A stretch of DNA of 64,000 nucleotides from Cerasicoccus maritimus (GTDB lineage: Bacteria > Verrucomicrobiota > Verrucomicrobiia > Opitutales > Cerasicoccaceae), in assembly GCA_031296935.1 (NCBI GenBank), contig JAVDPD010000002.1, forward strand, positions 62,001 to 126,000, in the 5' to 3' direction. The notes under the pieces are model-generated. The model ran no database searches and was not told the origin of the DNA. It saw only the letters and a program-made list of their open reading frames with translations. This document shows positions 1-9,599 of the stretch, in pieces. The position numbers and the translations under genes were made by a program. Position 1 is the first letter of the stretch, and every line of letters begins with the position of its first letter.

Positions 1-172
1 CGCGCGCTTGCTCTACGAGCAGTTCGACGCCGACCGCCGCATCCGTGATTTCCAAATCGCCTGCGCGCACCTGGAGTCGCTTCACTCGCACGACGCGGTG
101 GCGGTGATTAACAAGGGCCGCGAAGGCGGTTTCGATGCCGACTTCAGCCACTTCAAAGACCTCGTCTGCTAG
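1..172 (+). CDS. C-terminal fragment of an unidentified protein (cut by window edge)
   Basis: An open frame enters from the left edge (first full codon at base 2) and ends with TAG at 170-172, giving about 56 residues that end in DLVC. The fragment is mixed charged and hydrophobic, with no motif that I recognise, so no function is proposed. The stop codon is followed directly by a hairpin of the genome's stop-codon-associated repeat (173-239), which supports this being a real gene end. Confidence 0.55.
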   Translation, partial: ARLLYEQFDADRRIRDFQIACAHLESLHSHDAVAVINKGREGGFDADFSHFKDLVC

Positions 173-239
173 CCAGCGTTCCGCTGGAGTGATAGGCAAC
201 GTGCCGTTGTATCCATAATTTTGGCCATTGGGCAAATGG
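173..239 (+). repeat. Stop-codon-associated hairpin repeat, copy 1 (degenerate)
   Basis: The first palindrome CCAGCGTTCCGCTGG (173-187) starts one base after the upstream TAG. A second imperfect palindrome ending in CATTGGGCAAATGG closes the copy near 239. The middle GGATGC/GCATCC hairpin seen in other copies is not recognisable here. Confidence 0.6.
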
Positions 240-249
240 TATTTCAAAT

Positions 250-275
250 GTAGCACAGGCGTCTCGCCTGTGTTT
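250..275. repeat. Short palindromic dispersed repeat (CACAGGCG hairpin)
   Basis: A perfect 8-bp inverted repeat, CACAGGCG-TCT-CGCCTGTG, lies just 3' of the minus-strand MscS gene. Related sequences occur at 45359-45424 and 52076-52102. It could act as a 3'-end hairpin for the channel mRNA, but there is no clear U-run. Confidence 0.6.
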
Positions 276-279
276 CGTT

Positions 280-1560
280 TTATACGGTTTCGTCCTCGGC
301 GTCGGGGGCCTTAGGCGTGGCTTGGACGATGATCGGGGTGGTGCTTTTGAGGTGTAGATCGCGTTGTGGGAACGGAATTTCGATGCCCTCTTCCTTGAAG
401 CGGTCCCAGATCTCTAGGAGCACCAGGCTTTGTACGTTGGCGACGCCTTCGTTCGGGTCGCGAATCCAGAAGCGGAGTTGCAAGTCCACCGAGCTGTCGC
501 CAAAGCCTTTCAGCAAGCAAACAGGAGGCGGATCCTTGAGCACGCGGGTTTGCTTGGCCGCAGCAGCTTTGCAGATTTCGATGGCGCGGTGGGGGTCTTC
601 GTTGTAGGAGATGCCCACATCAAGGCGGATACGCACGCGGTCGTGGCTGAAGGACCAGTTGACCACGCGCTGAGTGATGAGGTCTTCGTTTGGTATCAGG
701 TGCTCGGTGCCGTCCCGGGTAATGACCGATACGTAGCGTGCGCGGAGGGAGTTGATCCAGCCATAGGTGCCTTCTAGTTCAATGACGTCGCCGGGTTTGA
801 TTGAGCGGTCGGACAGGAGGATGAAGCCGCTGATCAGGTTGGAAACGATTTTCTGGAGGCCAAAACCAAGACCAATGCCGAGGGCACCGCCAAAGATCGT
901 TAAGGCTGACAAGTCTATGCCGACTGAGGTCAGCCCGATCACCATCGCGAGGACGATGAATATGATGCGGATAAACTTACCGATGAGCGCGCGGGTGGAA
1001 GGATTGATTCGGTCGATGGTGTCGACACGGCGCTCGATGAGCTGGGAGAGACCGATGCCGACCCACAGGGCGATGGCCAGTGAGATGGCGACTGTGATCA
1101 GGTCCCAGAAGGTCAGGGTCATGTTGCCCGCGGTGAAGGGCAGGTTTTTTCCTTTGAGAAAATCGATGACGACATCGTCAATGATCAGTACTTCGAAGGC
1201 GCTGATGAGGAAGAGAATTGTCGCGGTGGACTGCGCCCAGAATCGATCGCGAATAAATGACGTGGCGAAGCCAATTAGTGACCACAGCGTAAAGATCGTG
1301 GCAGCCATCCGAAAGATTGGCGCTGGGATGCCCGCCGACACCAATGTGATGGATATCAAGAGGCAAGCCAGAGCCAGAGCGATCAGTTCTTTGTTTTCGC
1401 CAAACCAAACCTTGGGGTTATAGCGTTCAGGCGTTTCTTTAAGCTCAGGGCGAAATGCAAGATAGAGACCCAGCCAGATCACGCTAACCACAATAACCTG
1501 CCACCAGTGGTCAGTATTCGTTGCTTCTTGCGCAGGGTAAAACCATTCCAGCGTGCTCAT
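280..1560 (-). CDS. MscS-family mechanosensitive ion channel
   Basis: This 426-residue inner-membrane protein has several N-terminal hydrophobic segments, followed by the MscS pore helix and soluble beta domain. The pore helix is glycine-rich (GGALGIGLGFGLQKIVSN, roughly residues 225-243). The beta domain follows with the typical stretch SIKPGDVIEL and a C-terminal alpha/beta region ending in IPFPQRDLHL. MscS proteins open under membrane tension and release solutes on hypo-osmotic shock. The ATG at 1560 is preferred over a TTG two codons upstream. It is longer than E. coli MscS (286 aa) because of extra N-terminal helices. A second, much larger MscS-type channel lies at 19321-22038. Confidence 0.92.
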   Translation of the reverse strand: MSTLEWFYPAQEATNTDHWWQVIVVSVIWLGLYLAFRPELKETPERYNPKVWFGENKELIALALACLLISITLVSAGIPAPIFRMAATIFTLWSLIGFATSFIRDRFWAQSTATILFLISAFEVLIIDDVVIDFLKGKNLPFTAGNMTLTFWDLITVAISLAIALWVGIGLSQLIERRVDTIDRINPSTRALIGKFIRIIFIVLAMVIGLTSVGIDLSALTIFGGALGIGLGFGLQKIVSNLISGFILLSDRSIKPGDVIELEGTYGWINSLRARYVSVITRDGTEHLIPNEDLITQRVVNWSFSHDRVRIRLDVGISYNEDPHRAIEICKAAAAKQTRVLKDPPPVCLLKGFGDSSVDLQLRFWIRDPNEGVANVQSLVLLEIWDRFKEEGIEIPFPQRDLHLKSTTPIIVQATPKAPDAEDETV

Positions 1561-1611
1561 TAGCAAATATAATGCACGCAGCAGCGCGTTAAGTCAAGAA
1601 GGGCTAAGGGG

Positions 1612-2772
1612 TTACGGACCTTCAATGATGGCGAGTGTCAGGTCGTCTTCCATAGTGATCTCGTCGCCAATTTGGCGTACGCGCTCGGTAATGGAATCAG
1701 CCTGATGCTGTGGCGATAGCTGAATGGTTGAGCGAATGAGTTGTTCGAAGGACAGCTCGCCGTATGCGTCGAGAATTTCTGGGATGCCGTCAGTGTAGAG
1801 AAAAATGCGGTCTCCGGTGTCGAGCACGCCGTGCACGGTATCTGAAGACGGTTGGTCCATCAGCCCCATTGCCAGGCTTTCGGTGAAGGAGAGCGTTTCG
1901 AGCGTGCGCGTTTGCTTACGGTAGATAATGGGCGCCGGATGGCCGGCATTGGCCGCAACATAGCTTAGATGGCCGGATTTTTCCAAGAGGAAATGCCCGG
2001 ATACAGCGGACATGAATCGGTTCGTAAACTGACCAATGAGCAGTTTGTTCAGGCTGGTGATGAATTCTGACGGGTCGCCATCGTATTTGGCGGCGATCTG
2101 ATCAGTCAAATGCCGGACAAGGACGGTGTACATTGCAGCGGATAGACCGTGTCCGCAGACATCGCCAACAAAGAAGAAGGTGAATTTCTTGGGCGTGACC
2201 GGGAAGACGATGATATCGCCACCGACAGCCTCCATTGGCCGATAAGAGACGCCGACAGTCATACCGTCGAAGTCGGGCACACGGCCAGGGATCATCAGCT
2301 TCTGCACTTGGCGCGCGCTTTCCAGGTCGCGCGAGAGGATATCGTTCTGGTGCTGAATAACAGCCTGAGCCCGGTGTTGCTGGGTGATATCTCGCGAGAT
2401 GCCCATAATGCCAGCAATTTTCCCGGATTCCAAAAAGAGTGGCACCTTGGTAGTGGAAACCCAAGTGACACTGCCATCACCCCAGACTTCGCGCTCCTCT
2501 TTGCCAATCACCGGCTTGCCGGTTAGGATAATGTTGCGCTCGTCTTCGAAGGCGTCTTTGGCGTGCTCTTCGTTGAAAAAATCGAAGTCGGTCTTGCCAA
2601 CTAATTCATCCGAGCTTTGGCAACCGTGCTTTTGCGCTAGGGCTTTGCTGACGACGAGGAAACGGCTGCGCAGGTCCTTAAAATAGACACGATCGGGTGT
2701 CTGATCCATCAGCGCCTCAAACAGTTTGCGACTGCCAGGCGTCATTGGGCGCGTTATCTCGTCTTGGGACAT
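1612..2772 (-). CDS. PAS domain / SpoIIE-type (PP2C-like) serine phosphatase
   Basis: A 386-residue cytoplasmic protein of the RsbU type. A PAS domain occupies about residues 15-135 (DRVYFKDLRSRFLVVS near the start, GISRDITQQHRAQ at the end). A short coiled linker (HQNDILSRDLESARQVQ) follows. The C-terminal SpoIIE/PP2C phosphatase domain carries the metal-binding acidic residues in AVGGDI, VGDVCGHG and DDLTL. Such proteins usually dephosphorylate an anti-sigma-factor antagonist in a partner-switching pathway. No antagonist or anti-sigma gene lies next to it, so its partner is unknown. It shares strand with the MscS gene, 51 bp downstream. Confidence 0.88.
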   Translation of the reverse strand: MSQDEITRPMTPGSRKLFEALMDQTPDRVYFKDLRSRFLVVSKALAQKHGCQSSDELVGKTDFDFFNEEHAKDAFEDERNIILTGKPVIGKEEREVWGDGSVTWVSTTKVPLFLESGKIAGIMGISRDITQQHRAQAVIQHQNDILSRDLESARQVQKLMIPGRVPDFDGMTVGVSYRPMEAVGGDIIVFPVTPKKFTFFFVGDVCGHGLSAAMYTVLVRHLTDQIAAKYDGDPSEFITSLNKLLIGQFTNRFMSAVSGHFLLEKSGHLSYVAANAGHPAPIIYRKQTRTLETLSFTESLAMGLMDQPSSDTVHGVLDTGDRIFLYTDGIPEILDAYGELSFEQLIRSTIQLSPQHQADSITERVRQIGDEITMEDDLTLAIIEGP

Positions 2773-3234
2773 GAGGCCAAGGCTAGAATGACTTGCGCGT
2801 AAATCAACTCATTTGCCATCTGAAATGTTAACTTCGCGAAAATGGGTGGGAAAAGAAGGAGCGTCGGCCTTCCCAGGCCGACGCTCCCATAATTGCAACG
2901 AGTTTAGGAGAAAAGTCTTACGCCAATGGCTTGTATGCTGGATTTCAACCTTCGGCGCAGCACCGTAAAATCCTCATTTATAAGCCTGTGGCTCGTTTGC
3001 TACATGGCCCACGTTGTGGCAGGCGCGAGAGAAATCAAGGTCGAACTTGGCATTAACGATATTTATGTCAGTAAATCTGTTGCGCAGTGCAGCGATCGGC
3101 TGGACGAAAGCGTTCAGATCTTTTGTTTCCCCATCTTAATCGACCTTTATGGGTTTGTGGATAATGTTACACTGCCACTTTGTTGCCATTGGTTTAGCTT
3201 ATGGGATATACTACCGATAATCTTATTTACCCTT
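2773..3234. other. Intergenic region with one strong hairpin
   Basis: This is a 462-bp divergent intergenic region between the phosphatase and the pseudopilin. Its one clear structure is a perfect 13-bp inverted repeat, 2858-2870 and 2875-2887 (GGAGCGTCGGCCT with loop TCCC). There is no U-run, so a classical terminator is doubtful. The frame of the downstream gene stays open back to about 2926, but the sequence before 3235 does not look like a pseudopilin N-terminus. Confidence 0.6.
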
Positions 3235-3948
3235 ATGCGACGTCCCCCCCCAGCAGCATTCACTCTCGTTGAACTCTTAACCGTAATTGCGATCGTAGGA
3301 GTACTTTCTGCGATTTTAATCCCTGTGGTGGGTAATATTCGTGAAAAGGCAAATCAAGCAGGTTGCACGTCCAACTTGCGCCAATTGCATATGACAGCGA
3401 TGGCGATTACTGCGGATAACGACGGTATTTTACCTGCTGCGCAAATTAATCACTCCGATAGTGGTTCGGATAATTCGAAATGGGTGAATACCGTCCTGGA
3501 TTATGTTGATTATCCCTCGCTTAACGACTTCAAGAGGTCGTTTTCCTGCCTTAGCTATGAGGGGAACAATAGTGGCACTTTTTGGATGCTAGGGTATGCC
3601 TACAATGAAAGCCCGGCTTATCAAGGGGATAGTTCAGGCCTGCCGAATTCAAAGCTTAAGCGCTCGAACTACCGCGTAAATGATTATGATGACAAAGAGC
3701 GCATCTATTATCGCTTAAGCGAAGTGACATTCCCTGAGCGTCGCATCATGTTTGTGGATTCTGATGCTTGGCATATTAATCGTGGGTTCAGTGAGTCTAT
3801 TCATCCTGATATCGAGCGTCATGGAAGTTTTGCCAATGCCGTGTTCTTTGATGGGCATGTCGAGCAAATGTTCTCGCTGGACGATATTAAGCTCTCGGTC
3901 AGCGACCCACAGAAATACACGCCAAAGAAAAAAACTGGCGAGGGTTAG
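3235..3948 (+). CDS. Type II secretion pseudopilin-like protein with H-x9-DG motif
   Basis: A 237-residue protein with a class III prepilin leader. A short basic peptide MRRPPPAA precedes FTLVELLTVIAIVGVLSAI, the N-methylation helix with the conserved Glu at position +5 (FTLVE). The residue before the Phe is Ala rather than the usual Gly. Near the C-terminus the sequence H-GSFANAVFF-DG fits the H-x9-DG motif of a large pseudopilin group common in Planctomycetes and Verrucomicrobia. The ATG at 3235 is chosen because it puts the leader at the N-terminus. These proteins are thought to be membrane-anchored and cleaved by prepilin peptidase. No other secretion genes are adjacent. Confidence 0.9.
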   Translation: MRRPPPAAFTLVELLTVIAIVGVLSAILIPVVGNIREKANQAGCTSNLRQLHMTAMAITADNDGILPAAQINHSDSGSDNSKWVNTVLDYVDYPSLNDFKRSFSCLSYEGNNSGTFWMLGYAYNESPAYQGDSSGLPNSKLKRSNYRVNDYDDKERIYYRLSEVTFPERRIMFVDSDAWHINRGFSESIHPDIERHGSFANAVFFDGHVEQMFSLDDIKLSVSDPQKYTPKKKTGEG

Positions 3949-4088
3949 TTCCTGCGCGCAGTCCTTCATCGATACTATTAACAGGACCTCCGCGCTTCAT
4001 CTGAATTTGCGATGAGGTGGGCTTTGGATCGCAGAGCTTCCTCCCAGGGCAACTCTGCAATGCAAAGTCAGATGGTCGGGAACGGGCG

Positions 4089-5171
4089 CTAAGCAGTAGC
4101 TGCTTTGCAGATGCCAGGGTGGATGCAGCCAATATTATCCTTGAGGACGACGTTGGTACCGTGCTTGCCCAAGTCGACAAGAAGCTCTTTCTTATAGCCG
4201 CGGTCGAAGACATTATCTTTGATGATTGCGCTTTCTAGTTCGCCGATCACCAGTCCGTAGTCAGGCGATGAAGCGTCTCGTGATTCCGAGTTTGGGTCAT
4301 CGGCAGAAACTTCTGCGACATTGCTCGAAATCACGATTCCCCGTGACTTAATAATACGCAGATGAGAAGAGTCGTATGGCAGGTTGCCACAGCGTGAAGG
4401 CTTGCCGTTACGGTAGAAAATATTGCCCGTCAGCGTCAGCTGAGATGATGGCACGCCGTCACGATCCTTGATGTCGATGGCGGGGCCGCCGGATCGGTCA
4501 AAGAAATTTCCGGTAATGTTGTAGTGGTCGCCACCCTCAATAGTCATGCCGGGGCCGTAGTTCCATTCGATGCGGTTGGCGGTGAAGGTGACGGAGGCGT
4601 TTTCTTCGTAGGCGCCAAAGCCGGCTTTTCCATTGCCAGTGAGCCAGTTGTCCATGATGAAGCCATCCCAGCCGCGCAGCCAAATGCCGTCACCACGGTT
4701 GTGGGAAATCATGCAGTGGCGCACACTGAAGCACCAAATGCGCTTGAAGAAAAGCCCGTGTCCGGTAAAGCCATCTACGCGGCAGCGCTCAATGCAGATT
4801 GTGGCCTCTTGGCCGTAGCCACCGTAGTCGGGCTGCTCGAGTTTTATACCATGGACACCTTCGCCGAGCTCACCACCGTTGAGGCTGAGACCGTTGATGT
4901 TGATGCCGCCAGCGTGCGAGATGTCGATCAGGCAGTTTGCCTTCGGGTCGATCAGCTCCAGAATGGAGCCACCTACATCACGGAAGCCCCAAGCAGGGTT
5001 GCCCACAAGGCCGGTAAACGGCCTCATGCGCAGCGCTCCCGTGCAGAAGCGCCCATCGGGTACATACACGGTGGTGCGAGATTCACCTGCCTTATCGAGG
5101 GCGGCCTGAATAGCGCGCGTATTATCCGTTTTGCCGTCGCCGACGGCTCCGAAGTCGAGAATGTTCAACAT
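4089..5171 (-). CDS. Right-handed parallel beta-helix protein (pectate-lyase-3-like)
   Basis: A 360-residue protein beginning NILDFGAVGDGKTDNTRAIQ, the hallmark start of pectate_lyase_3/GH55-type parallel beta-helix proteins. Repeated coil-forming segments follow (ITGNFFDRSG, LTGNIFYRNG, IKDNVFDRG). No N-terminal signal peptide is visible, so export is uncertain. Proteins with this fold are usually polysaccharide lyases, hydrolases or sugar-binding proteins. The exact substrate cannot be read here. It lies near a secreted esterase and a LacI regulator, which would suit a small polysaccharide-use locus, but it is on the opposite strand. Confidence 0.82.
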   Translation of the reverse strand: MLNILDFGAVGDGKTDNTRAIQAALDKAGESRTTVYVPDGRFCTGALRMRPFTGLVGNPAWGFRDVGGSILELIDPKANCLIDISHAGGININGLSLNGGELGEGVHGIKLEQPDYGGYGQEATICIERCRVDGFTGHGLFFKRIWCFSVRHCMISHNRGDGIWLRGWDGFIMDNWLTGNGKAGFGAYEENASVTFTANRIEWNYGPGMTIEGGDHYNITGNFFDRSGGPAIDIKDRDGVPSSQLTLTGNIFYRNGKPSRCGNLPYDSSHLRIIKSRGIVISSNVAEVSADDPNSESRDASSPDYGLVIGELESAIIKDNVFDRGYKKELLVDLGKHGTNVVLKDNIGCIHPGICKAATA

Positions 5172-5447
5172 AGATTAAAGTATCTGTAGGGATGGCGTTT
5201 CGCATGCGGTTAAGTTGGCGTCTGCTTGCGTCAATACAGCATGTATGGGATTTTCCCTTGTTATGGTGTAATTATTTTGGCGCTTCTGACTGTTCGCGCA
5301 ATGTGCTTGGCGTGTAACGTTATTCATAGACTATTTGTTGCTCATGGGAGATTCACCGAAGCGCCCTCTTGTATAATGTTTCAATTGCTTGACCTTGCTG
5401 CTGGAGAGCATGGCTATAAATTCAATTTTGCTAATTGCTTATAGCCC

Positions 5448-6269
5448 ATGAGAAATACCCAGATTTATCTTTTTCTGACGCTCTTTATTGCTCAGACAGT
5501 CTTTGCACAGGCTGTAGAGCTGATTGAATTCAAGGAAGTTGAAGGAGAAAACCTGACGCTTCACGTCGCTTATCCGGCAGGTCATTCGCCCAGTGATCAG
5601 CGCCCTGCAGTGGTATTCTTTTTCGGAGGGGGGTGGAAGCAGGGCAAACCCGGCCAATTCTACCCGTATATTCGCGCATTGGCCAAGCAAGGCATTGTGG
5701 GCATTTCGGCTCAGTACCGTACTAAGAGTAGTCATGGGGTTGCACCAGATGTCTGTGTGAAAGACGGCAAGTCGGCAATTCGCTATGTGCGTATGCATGC
5801 GGGTGAGTTGGGCATCGATCCGAATAAAGTTCTGGCTGGCGGCGGTTCGGCAGGTGGTCATGTGGCTGCCTGCACCGCGATCGAGGATGCTCCGGAGGAA
5901 GCCCACGAGATTCATTCAATTAGCTCCAAACCCGCTGCACTCATACTGCTCAATCCGGTATTAAGCACTGGCCCCAATGGCTATGCGCACAGCTATGTGA
6001 AGAGTGCAGTGCCCGAATGGAAAACCGTTTCTCCGCTGCATCGTGTTGACGAGTTGCCGCCGACCCTAGTAGAGATTGGCGACCAGGATAATGTGTCTCC
6101 GCTGCCGATGGCGCTGGAGTTTCAGTCTGCTATGGAACAAGCTGGTCAGCGTTGCGATCTCGTACTGTTTGAAGGAGCCAAGCATGGATTTTTCAATCGG
6201 CCAGAGTACCAGCAGCAAACCTTTGAGCACATGAATGATTTCTTGCGCTCACTGGGCTACCTGGATTAA
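5448..6269 (+). CDS. Secreted alpha/beta-hydrolase (carbohydrate-esterase-like)
   Basis: A 273-residue protein with a cleavable signal peptide (YLFLTLFIAQTVFAQA, residues 7-22). It has the hormone-sensitive-lipase-type fold: an oxyanion-hole region VVFFFGGGWKQG, the nucleophile elbow GGGSAGGH with catalytic Ser, the Asp in IGDQDNVSP and the His in AKHGFF. Family members often deacetylate xylan or other glycans or hydrolyse small esters. The substrate is not determined by sequence. Its stop codon lies inside the possible start region of the LacI regulator, so the two are probably co-transcribed. A glycan-esterase role is inference. Confidence 0.85.
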   Translation: MRNTQIYLFLTLFIAQTVFAQAVELIEFKEVEGENLTLHVAYPAGHSPSDQRPAVVFFFGGGWKQGKPGQFYPYIRALAKQGIVGISAQYRTKSSHGVAPDVCVKDGKSAIRYVRMHAGELGIDPNKVLAGGGSAGGHVAACTAIEDAPEEAHEIHSISSKPAALILLNPVLSTGPNGYAHSYVKSAVPEWKTVSPLHRVDELPPTLVEIGDQDNVSPLPMALEFQSAMEQAGQRCDLVLFEGAKHGFFNRPEYQQQTFEHMNDFLRSLGYLD

Positions 6270-7326
6270 TTTCAACCCAACTTTTGTTCGTCTGAGTAAT
6301 CTGCCACACATCACGCTGCGAGATGTCGCGAAGGAAGCTGGCGTCAGCTTGGCTACGGTGTCTCGCGCCTTGCGGGATGACCCCAGCACGGCGGAGAAAA
6401 CCCGCAAGCATGTGCAGGGAGTCGCGGAGAAATTGGGTTACCGGCCGGATCCGGCCTTGCAGGTTTTAATTGAGAGGCGCTGGCGTGGGCGCCGCGCCGA
6501 TGAGGGGCTGAATCTATGTTTTCTCTACAATAGCGAGTCAGCGGACGCGCCAGTGGCGGCTAGACAGTTCAAGCGCTTCAAGGCGTCTTCGAAAGCGCTA
6601 GGTTACACGTTGATACCGATCGATATGAGTGAGTTTGCCAACGTGCAGAAGCTCATTTACCGGCTGGAATCTCAGGGCGTTTCGGGCATTGTTTTTGCGC
6701 TATTATCCTCGACTTCTTACGACATATCCGAGCTCTGCCAGCGCTTTGCCGCCGTTAGTATCAACGTCTCGCAGGTGCAGCCGAATTGTCCGATCATAAC
6801 GCATGACGAATTCCGCAGCATTGAGAAAGTTTGGAAGCAACTGACTTCACTGGGTTACAAGCGTTTTGGTGTGATTTTCGAAGAATACCCGGATTCATTC
6901 TCCATGGACCAACGCCTGGGTGCGGTCTATTGCCGCCAGAGATTTGTAAAGCCAGCTGAGAACCGCATTCCGATTTTCATTTACGAGAAGAATAATCCTG
7001 AGGAGATCGAAAAACTGCGGGTGTGGTTGGACAAGTATCAGCCCGATGTGCTCCTGGGCGATACCCACCACGAGGTGGAAATACTCGATGCAATTGGCGT
7101 GCGTGTGCCTGACGATGTAGCCTTTGCTTCCGTAAATATGTGGGACCCGTCGCTGATCGGAAATATCGCGGGTTACTTCCGCGATAACGTGGTGCTTTTC
7201 GAGCGCGGCCTGCAGTTGCTCAATATGATGGTCCGCTCTGGCGCGACCGGTGCCAGCCAGGGCCAGCTTATGGAAATGGTCAACGGCGTCTGGATAGATG
7301 GTCGGACTTTGCCCGCACTGACGTAG
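6235..7326 (+). CDS. LacI-family transcriptional regulator
   Basis: The helix-turn-helix ITLRDVAKEAGVSLATVSRA identifies LacI/GalR. A linker with GYRPDPALQVL and a periplasmic-binding-protein-like ligand domain follow, for up to 363 residues. The ATG at 6235 overlaps the esterase by 35 bp and leaves about 25 atypical residues before the HTH. A later non-ATG start, for example the CTG just before PHITLRDVA near 6301, may be the real one. Being translationally linked to the esterase, it probably senses a sugar and controls local polysaccharide-use genes (inference). Confidence 0.9.
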   Translation: MISCAHWATWINFNPTFVRLSNLPHITLRDVAKEAGVSLATVSRALRDDPSTAEKTRKHVQGVAEKLGYRPDPALQVLIERRWRGRRADEGLNLCFLYNSESADAPVAARQFKRFKASSKALGYTLIPIDMSEFANVQKLIYRLESQGVSGIVFALLSSTSYDISELCQRFAAVSINVSQVQPNCPIITHDEFRSIEKVWKQLTSLGYKRFGVIFEEYPDSFSMDQRLGAVYCRQRFVKPAENRIPIFIYEKNNPEEIEKLRVWLDKYQPDVLLGDTHHEVEILDAIGVRVPDDVAFASVNMWDPSLIGNIAGYFRDNVVLFERGLQLLNMMVRSGATGASQGQLMEMVNGVWIDGRTLPALT

Positions 7327-7520
7327 TGTCTTTGCTGATCTGCGCTGCGCATCATTGGGATTTTTTGACGGCAGCAACTGTTGTAAGTTACTCCCTCGCT
7401 TGGTCTAAATTATCGGAGGCGTGAGGGGCTGAGTATGGTTCCATTGCTGAGGGTTTGATCCCCCTTTAGCTCTAATTATAGAGTATCGCTAACAACACTC
7501 TTCAACCCCCGTATAGATAT

Positions 7521-8252
7521 ATGAATAAGTTACTTCTCCTCGGTCTCACTTCCTGCTTTGCGCTGACCTTGAGCGCACAAACCACAATCGTCAGCAGCGT
7601 GTCTGACTTGACTTTTAGCTATAGTGGCGGTGCCAGCGAAGCCTCCTCGGGTGCAGGCACTCTCGCTATTGAAACTTCCAAGAACAGCTCGGCTACTGCG
7701 AACTTGCCCAGTACCTATCAACTGGCTGTGGGCGAGACAATGAGTATTACCCTTAGCCTTGAATTGGATAATCTCATGGCGGACACCGGTTCCTCCTTTG
7801 ACATCGCTTTTGCCGATGGCGCAGAATATTATCAGGTTCGTCTCAACCCGGTTACTACCACGAACGGCATTACTTTCAGCGAAGATGGTGATTCCAACTT
7901 GGGCAAATTCGCGACGGATGCCACCTTAGGAACGGTGACCAATACAATGACCTTCACCTTGGAGCGCACCGGAACAGATGAAATGTCGTTGAGCTTCAGC
8001 AGCCCGACGCTTTCCTCGACGACTCGCACGGCGACCAATGATGTTTCGCCGATCAGCACGTCTTTCGGACAGATCATGTTTGATTTCTCTGGCAATGGTT
8101 GGAATGAAGATTTTGGCGGCAGCACTATAGTCGCAAACCTCTCTAATCTTTCTATCGAAACGACTGGCACTGTGATTCCCGAGCCTTCCACCTATGCGAT
8201 GATTCTTGGCGCTGCCGTTTTGACCCTGGGGGTTATGCGCCGCCGCTCCTAA
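7521..8252 (+). CDS. PEP-CTERM sorting-domain protein
   Basis: A 243-residue exported protein. It has an N-terminal signal peptide (KLLLLGLTSCFALTLSAQ), then a low-complexity Ser/Thr-rich body, then the C-terminal sorting signal PEPSTYAMILGAAVLTLG ending in MRRRS. Such tails are recognised by exosortase, which removes the tail during export to the surface or matrix. No exosortase gene is in this window. A strong terminator follows directly. The body has no recognised enzymatic motif. Confidence 0.88.
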   Translation: MNKLLLLGLTSCFALTLSAQTTIVSSVSDLTFSYSGGASEASSGAGTLAIETSKNSSATANLPSTYQLAVGETMSITLSLELDNLMADTGSSFDIAFADGAEYYQVRLNPVTTTNGITFSEDGDSNLGKFATDATLGTVTNTMTFTLERTGTDEMSLSFSSPTLSSTTRTATNDVSPISTSFGQIMFDFSGNGWNEDFGGSTIVANLSNLSIETTGTVIPEPSTYAMILGAAVLTLGVMRRRS

Positions 8253-8283
8253 ACCTTGTCTTGTCAGCATTTCGTTGTATCGG

Positions 8284-8310
8284 CGCAGCCCTGAGGGCTG
8301 CGTTTTTTTT
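8284..8310 (+). terminator. Rho-independent terminator after the PEP-CTERM gene
   Basis: A perfect 8-bp stem, CGCAGCCC-TGA-GGGCTGCG, is followed by a run of eight T. It lies about 30 bp after the stop codon at 8252. Confidence 0.93.
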
Positions 8311-8417
8311 AGGGCACTTCGATTAACCCAATGTCGAGACTGCCTATGACAGTTCGGTGAAATTCAAGTTGCGCTGTGGCAGAGAAGCGGATTACATGTG
8401 GCATCCGTTTATCCCTC

Positions 8418-9599
8418 ATGCCCGTACATCACGCACTCGTTCTCAATTTTCACCAGCCTCCTCATAATCTCGACGATTTGCTCGAAACGAACCCTTGGGA
8501 AGTCAAAGAAATTCTCTTTGCCATGGACCGAATGCCCCGTGCGTTGTGGGGCTACGAAGATATTGCCCGAGTTCACCTTTCACTATCCGGCACTTTGTTG
8601 GAGTCGCTGGGGTCGCCGGAGTTTCAGGAAAAGGTCTATGGCATCGTCAAGGTAGGTGATCTGCTTTGGCAGCTGCAAAATACCAAGCTCTTCGAGGTCC
8701 TTGGGACGGGCTACTATCACCCCGTCCTGCCCCTGATCCCCAAGTGCGACTGGGAGGAGCAGCTTCGCCGCTGGAAAGGTTTGGCTCAGCATCTCTTTTG
8801 GCGGGAAGATTTTGGTGGATTTTGGCCGCCGGAAATGGGCTTCACCGTTGAGCTAATTCCTCTGCTTAAGCGCATGGGGTATCGCTATGTGATGGTGGAC
8901 GATGTTTACCTGGAACCTGCGGAAGGCGAGATGTCCTGGCAGGAACTGCGCTACCGACCACACGTTGCCGAATACAAGGGCGAGGAAATCATCATCATTC
9001 CCCGTGAGCGAGAGCTCTCCAATGCCCAGCTCTCGGGGATGGACCCCGAGTGGTTCGACAGCGAGGTCAAAGAACGTACCAAATTCTGTGACTTTGAGCC
9101 GCTGGTTACCACCGCTTCCGATGGCGACAATGGGGGCTGGTTCCGTAACTACACGGCAGAATCCAATTTCTGGCATGCCTTCTACCAGCCGTTCCTCAAC
9201 CGCGCACGTCTCAAGGGTGAGATCGTGCCGACCTATATCGAGGACTACATTAAAGAGCACGGTGTGGGCGGCAAGGTTAAGGTCAAGACTGGCGCCTGGA
9301 ATACCGAGATGCACTACGGTGATGACTTTACTCAGTGGCAGGGCACTCAGGAGCAAAAAGATGCTTTGAGCCGAATTCACGAGATCAGCAGTGCGCTCCA
9401 TTTTGTAAAGGCTCAGCGTCAGCAAGTGATGCCCCGTAACCCGGAACACGTGGACTACCACTTGGGCGAAGCACACTGGCATCTGCTTCGCGCAGAGACC
9501 AGCTGCAATCTCTATTGGGGTGAAGCATGGGTTGGTAAGGTGCACGAGGATTTAAACGCTACTTGCGCGGAGTTGGATAATGCGCGCCGGGGATTTTGA
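8418..9599 (+). CDS. Glycoside hydrolase family 57 protein (alpha-glucan active)
   Basis: A 393-residue cytoplasmic protein starting MPVHHALVLNFHQPP, the conserved GH57 N-terminal strand with its His. Other GH57 regions are FWPPEMGF (carrying the catalytic Glu region) and TASDGDNGG (the Asp region). GH57 enzymes include amylases, branching enzymes and 4-alpha-glucanotransferases. Here the length and motifs fit the shorter amylase-like type but do not fix the activity. The ATG at 8418 is chosen because the HQPP strand normally sits at the N-terminus. A second GH57 gene lies 1.5 kb downstream. Confidence 0.85.
   Translation: MPVHHALVLNFHQPPHNLDDLLETNPWEVKEILFAMDRMPRALWGYEDIARVHLSLSGTLLESLGSPEFQEKVYGIVKVGDLLWQLQNTKLFEVLGTGYYHPVLPLIPKCDWEEQLRRWKGLAQHLFWREDFGGFWPPEMGFTVELIPLLKRMGYRYVMVDDVYLEPAEGEMSWQELRYRPHVAEYKGEEIIIIPRERELSNAQLSGMDPEWFDSEVKERTKFCDFEPLVTTASDGDNGGWFRNYTAESNFWHAFYQPFLNRARLKGEIVPTYIEDYIKEHGVGGKVKVKTGAWNTEMHYGDDFTQWQGTQEQKDALSRIHEISSALHFVKAQRQQVMPRNPEHVDYHLGEAHWHLLRAETSCNLYWGEAWVGKVHEDLNATCAELDNARRGF

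Noticed and set aside
2926..3234. Upstream extension of the pseudopilin
   Set aside because: It would put about 100 residues before a prepilin leader that must be N-terminal.
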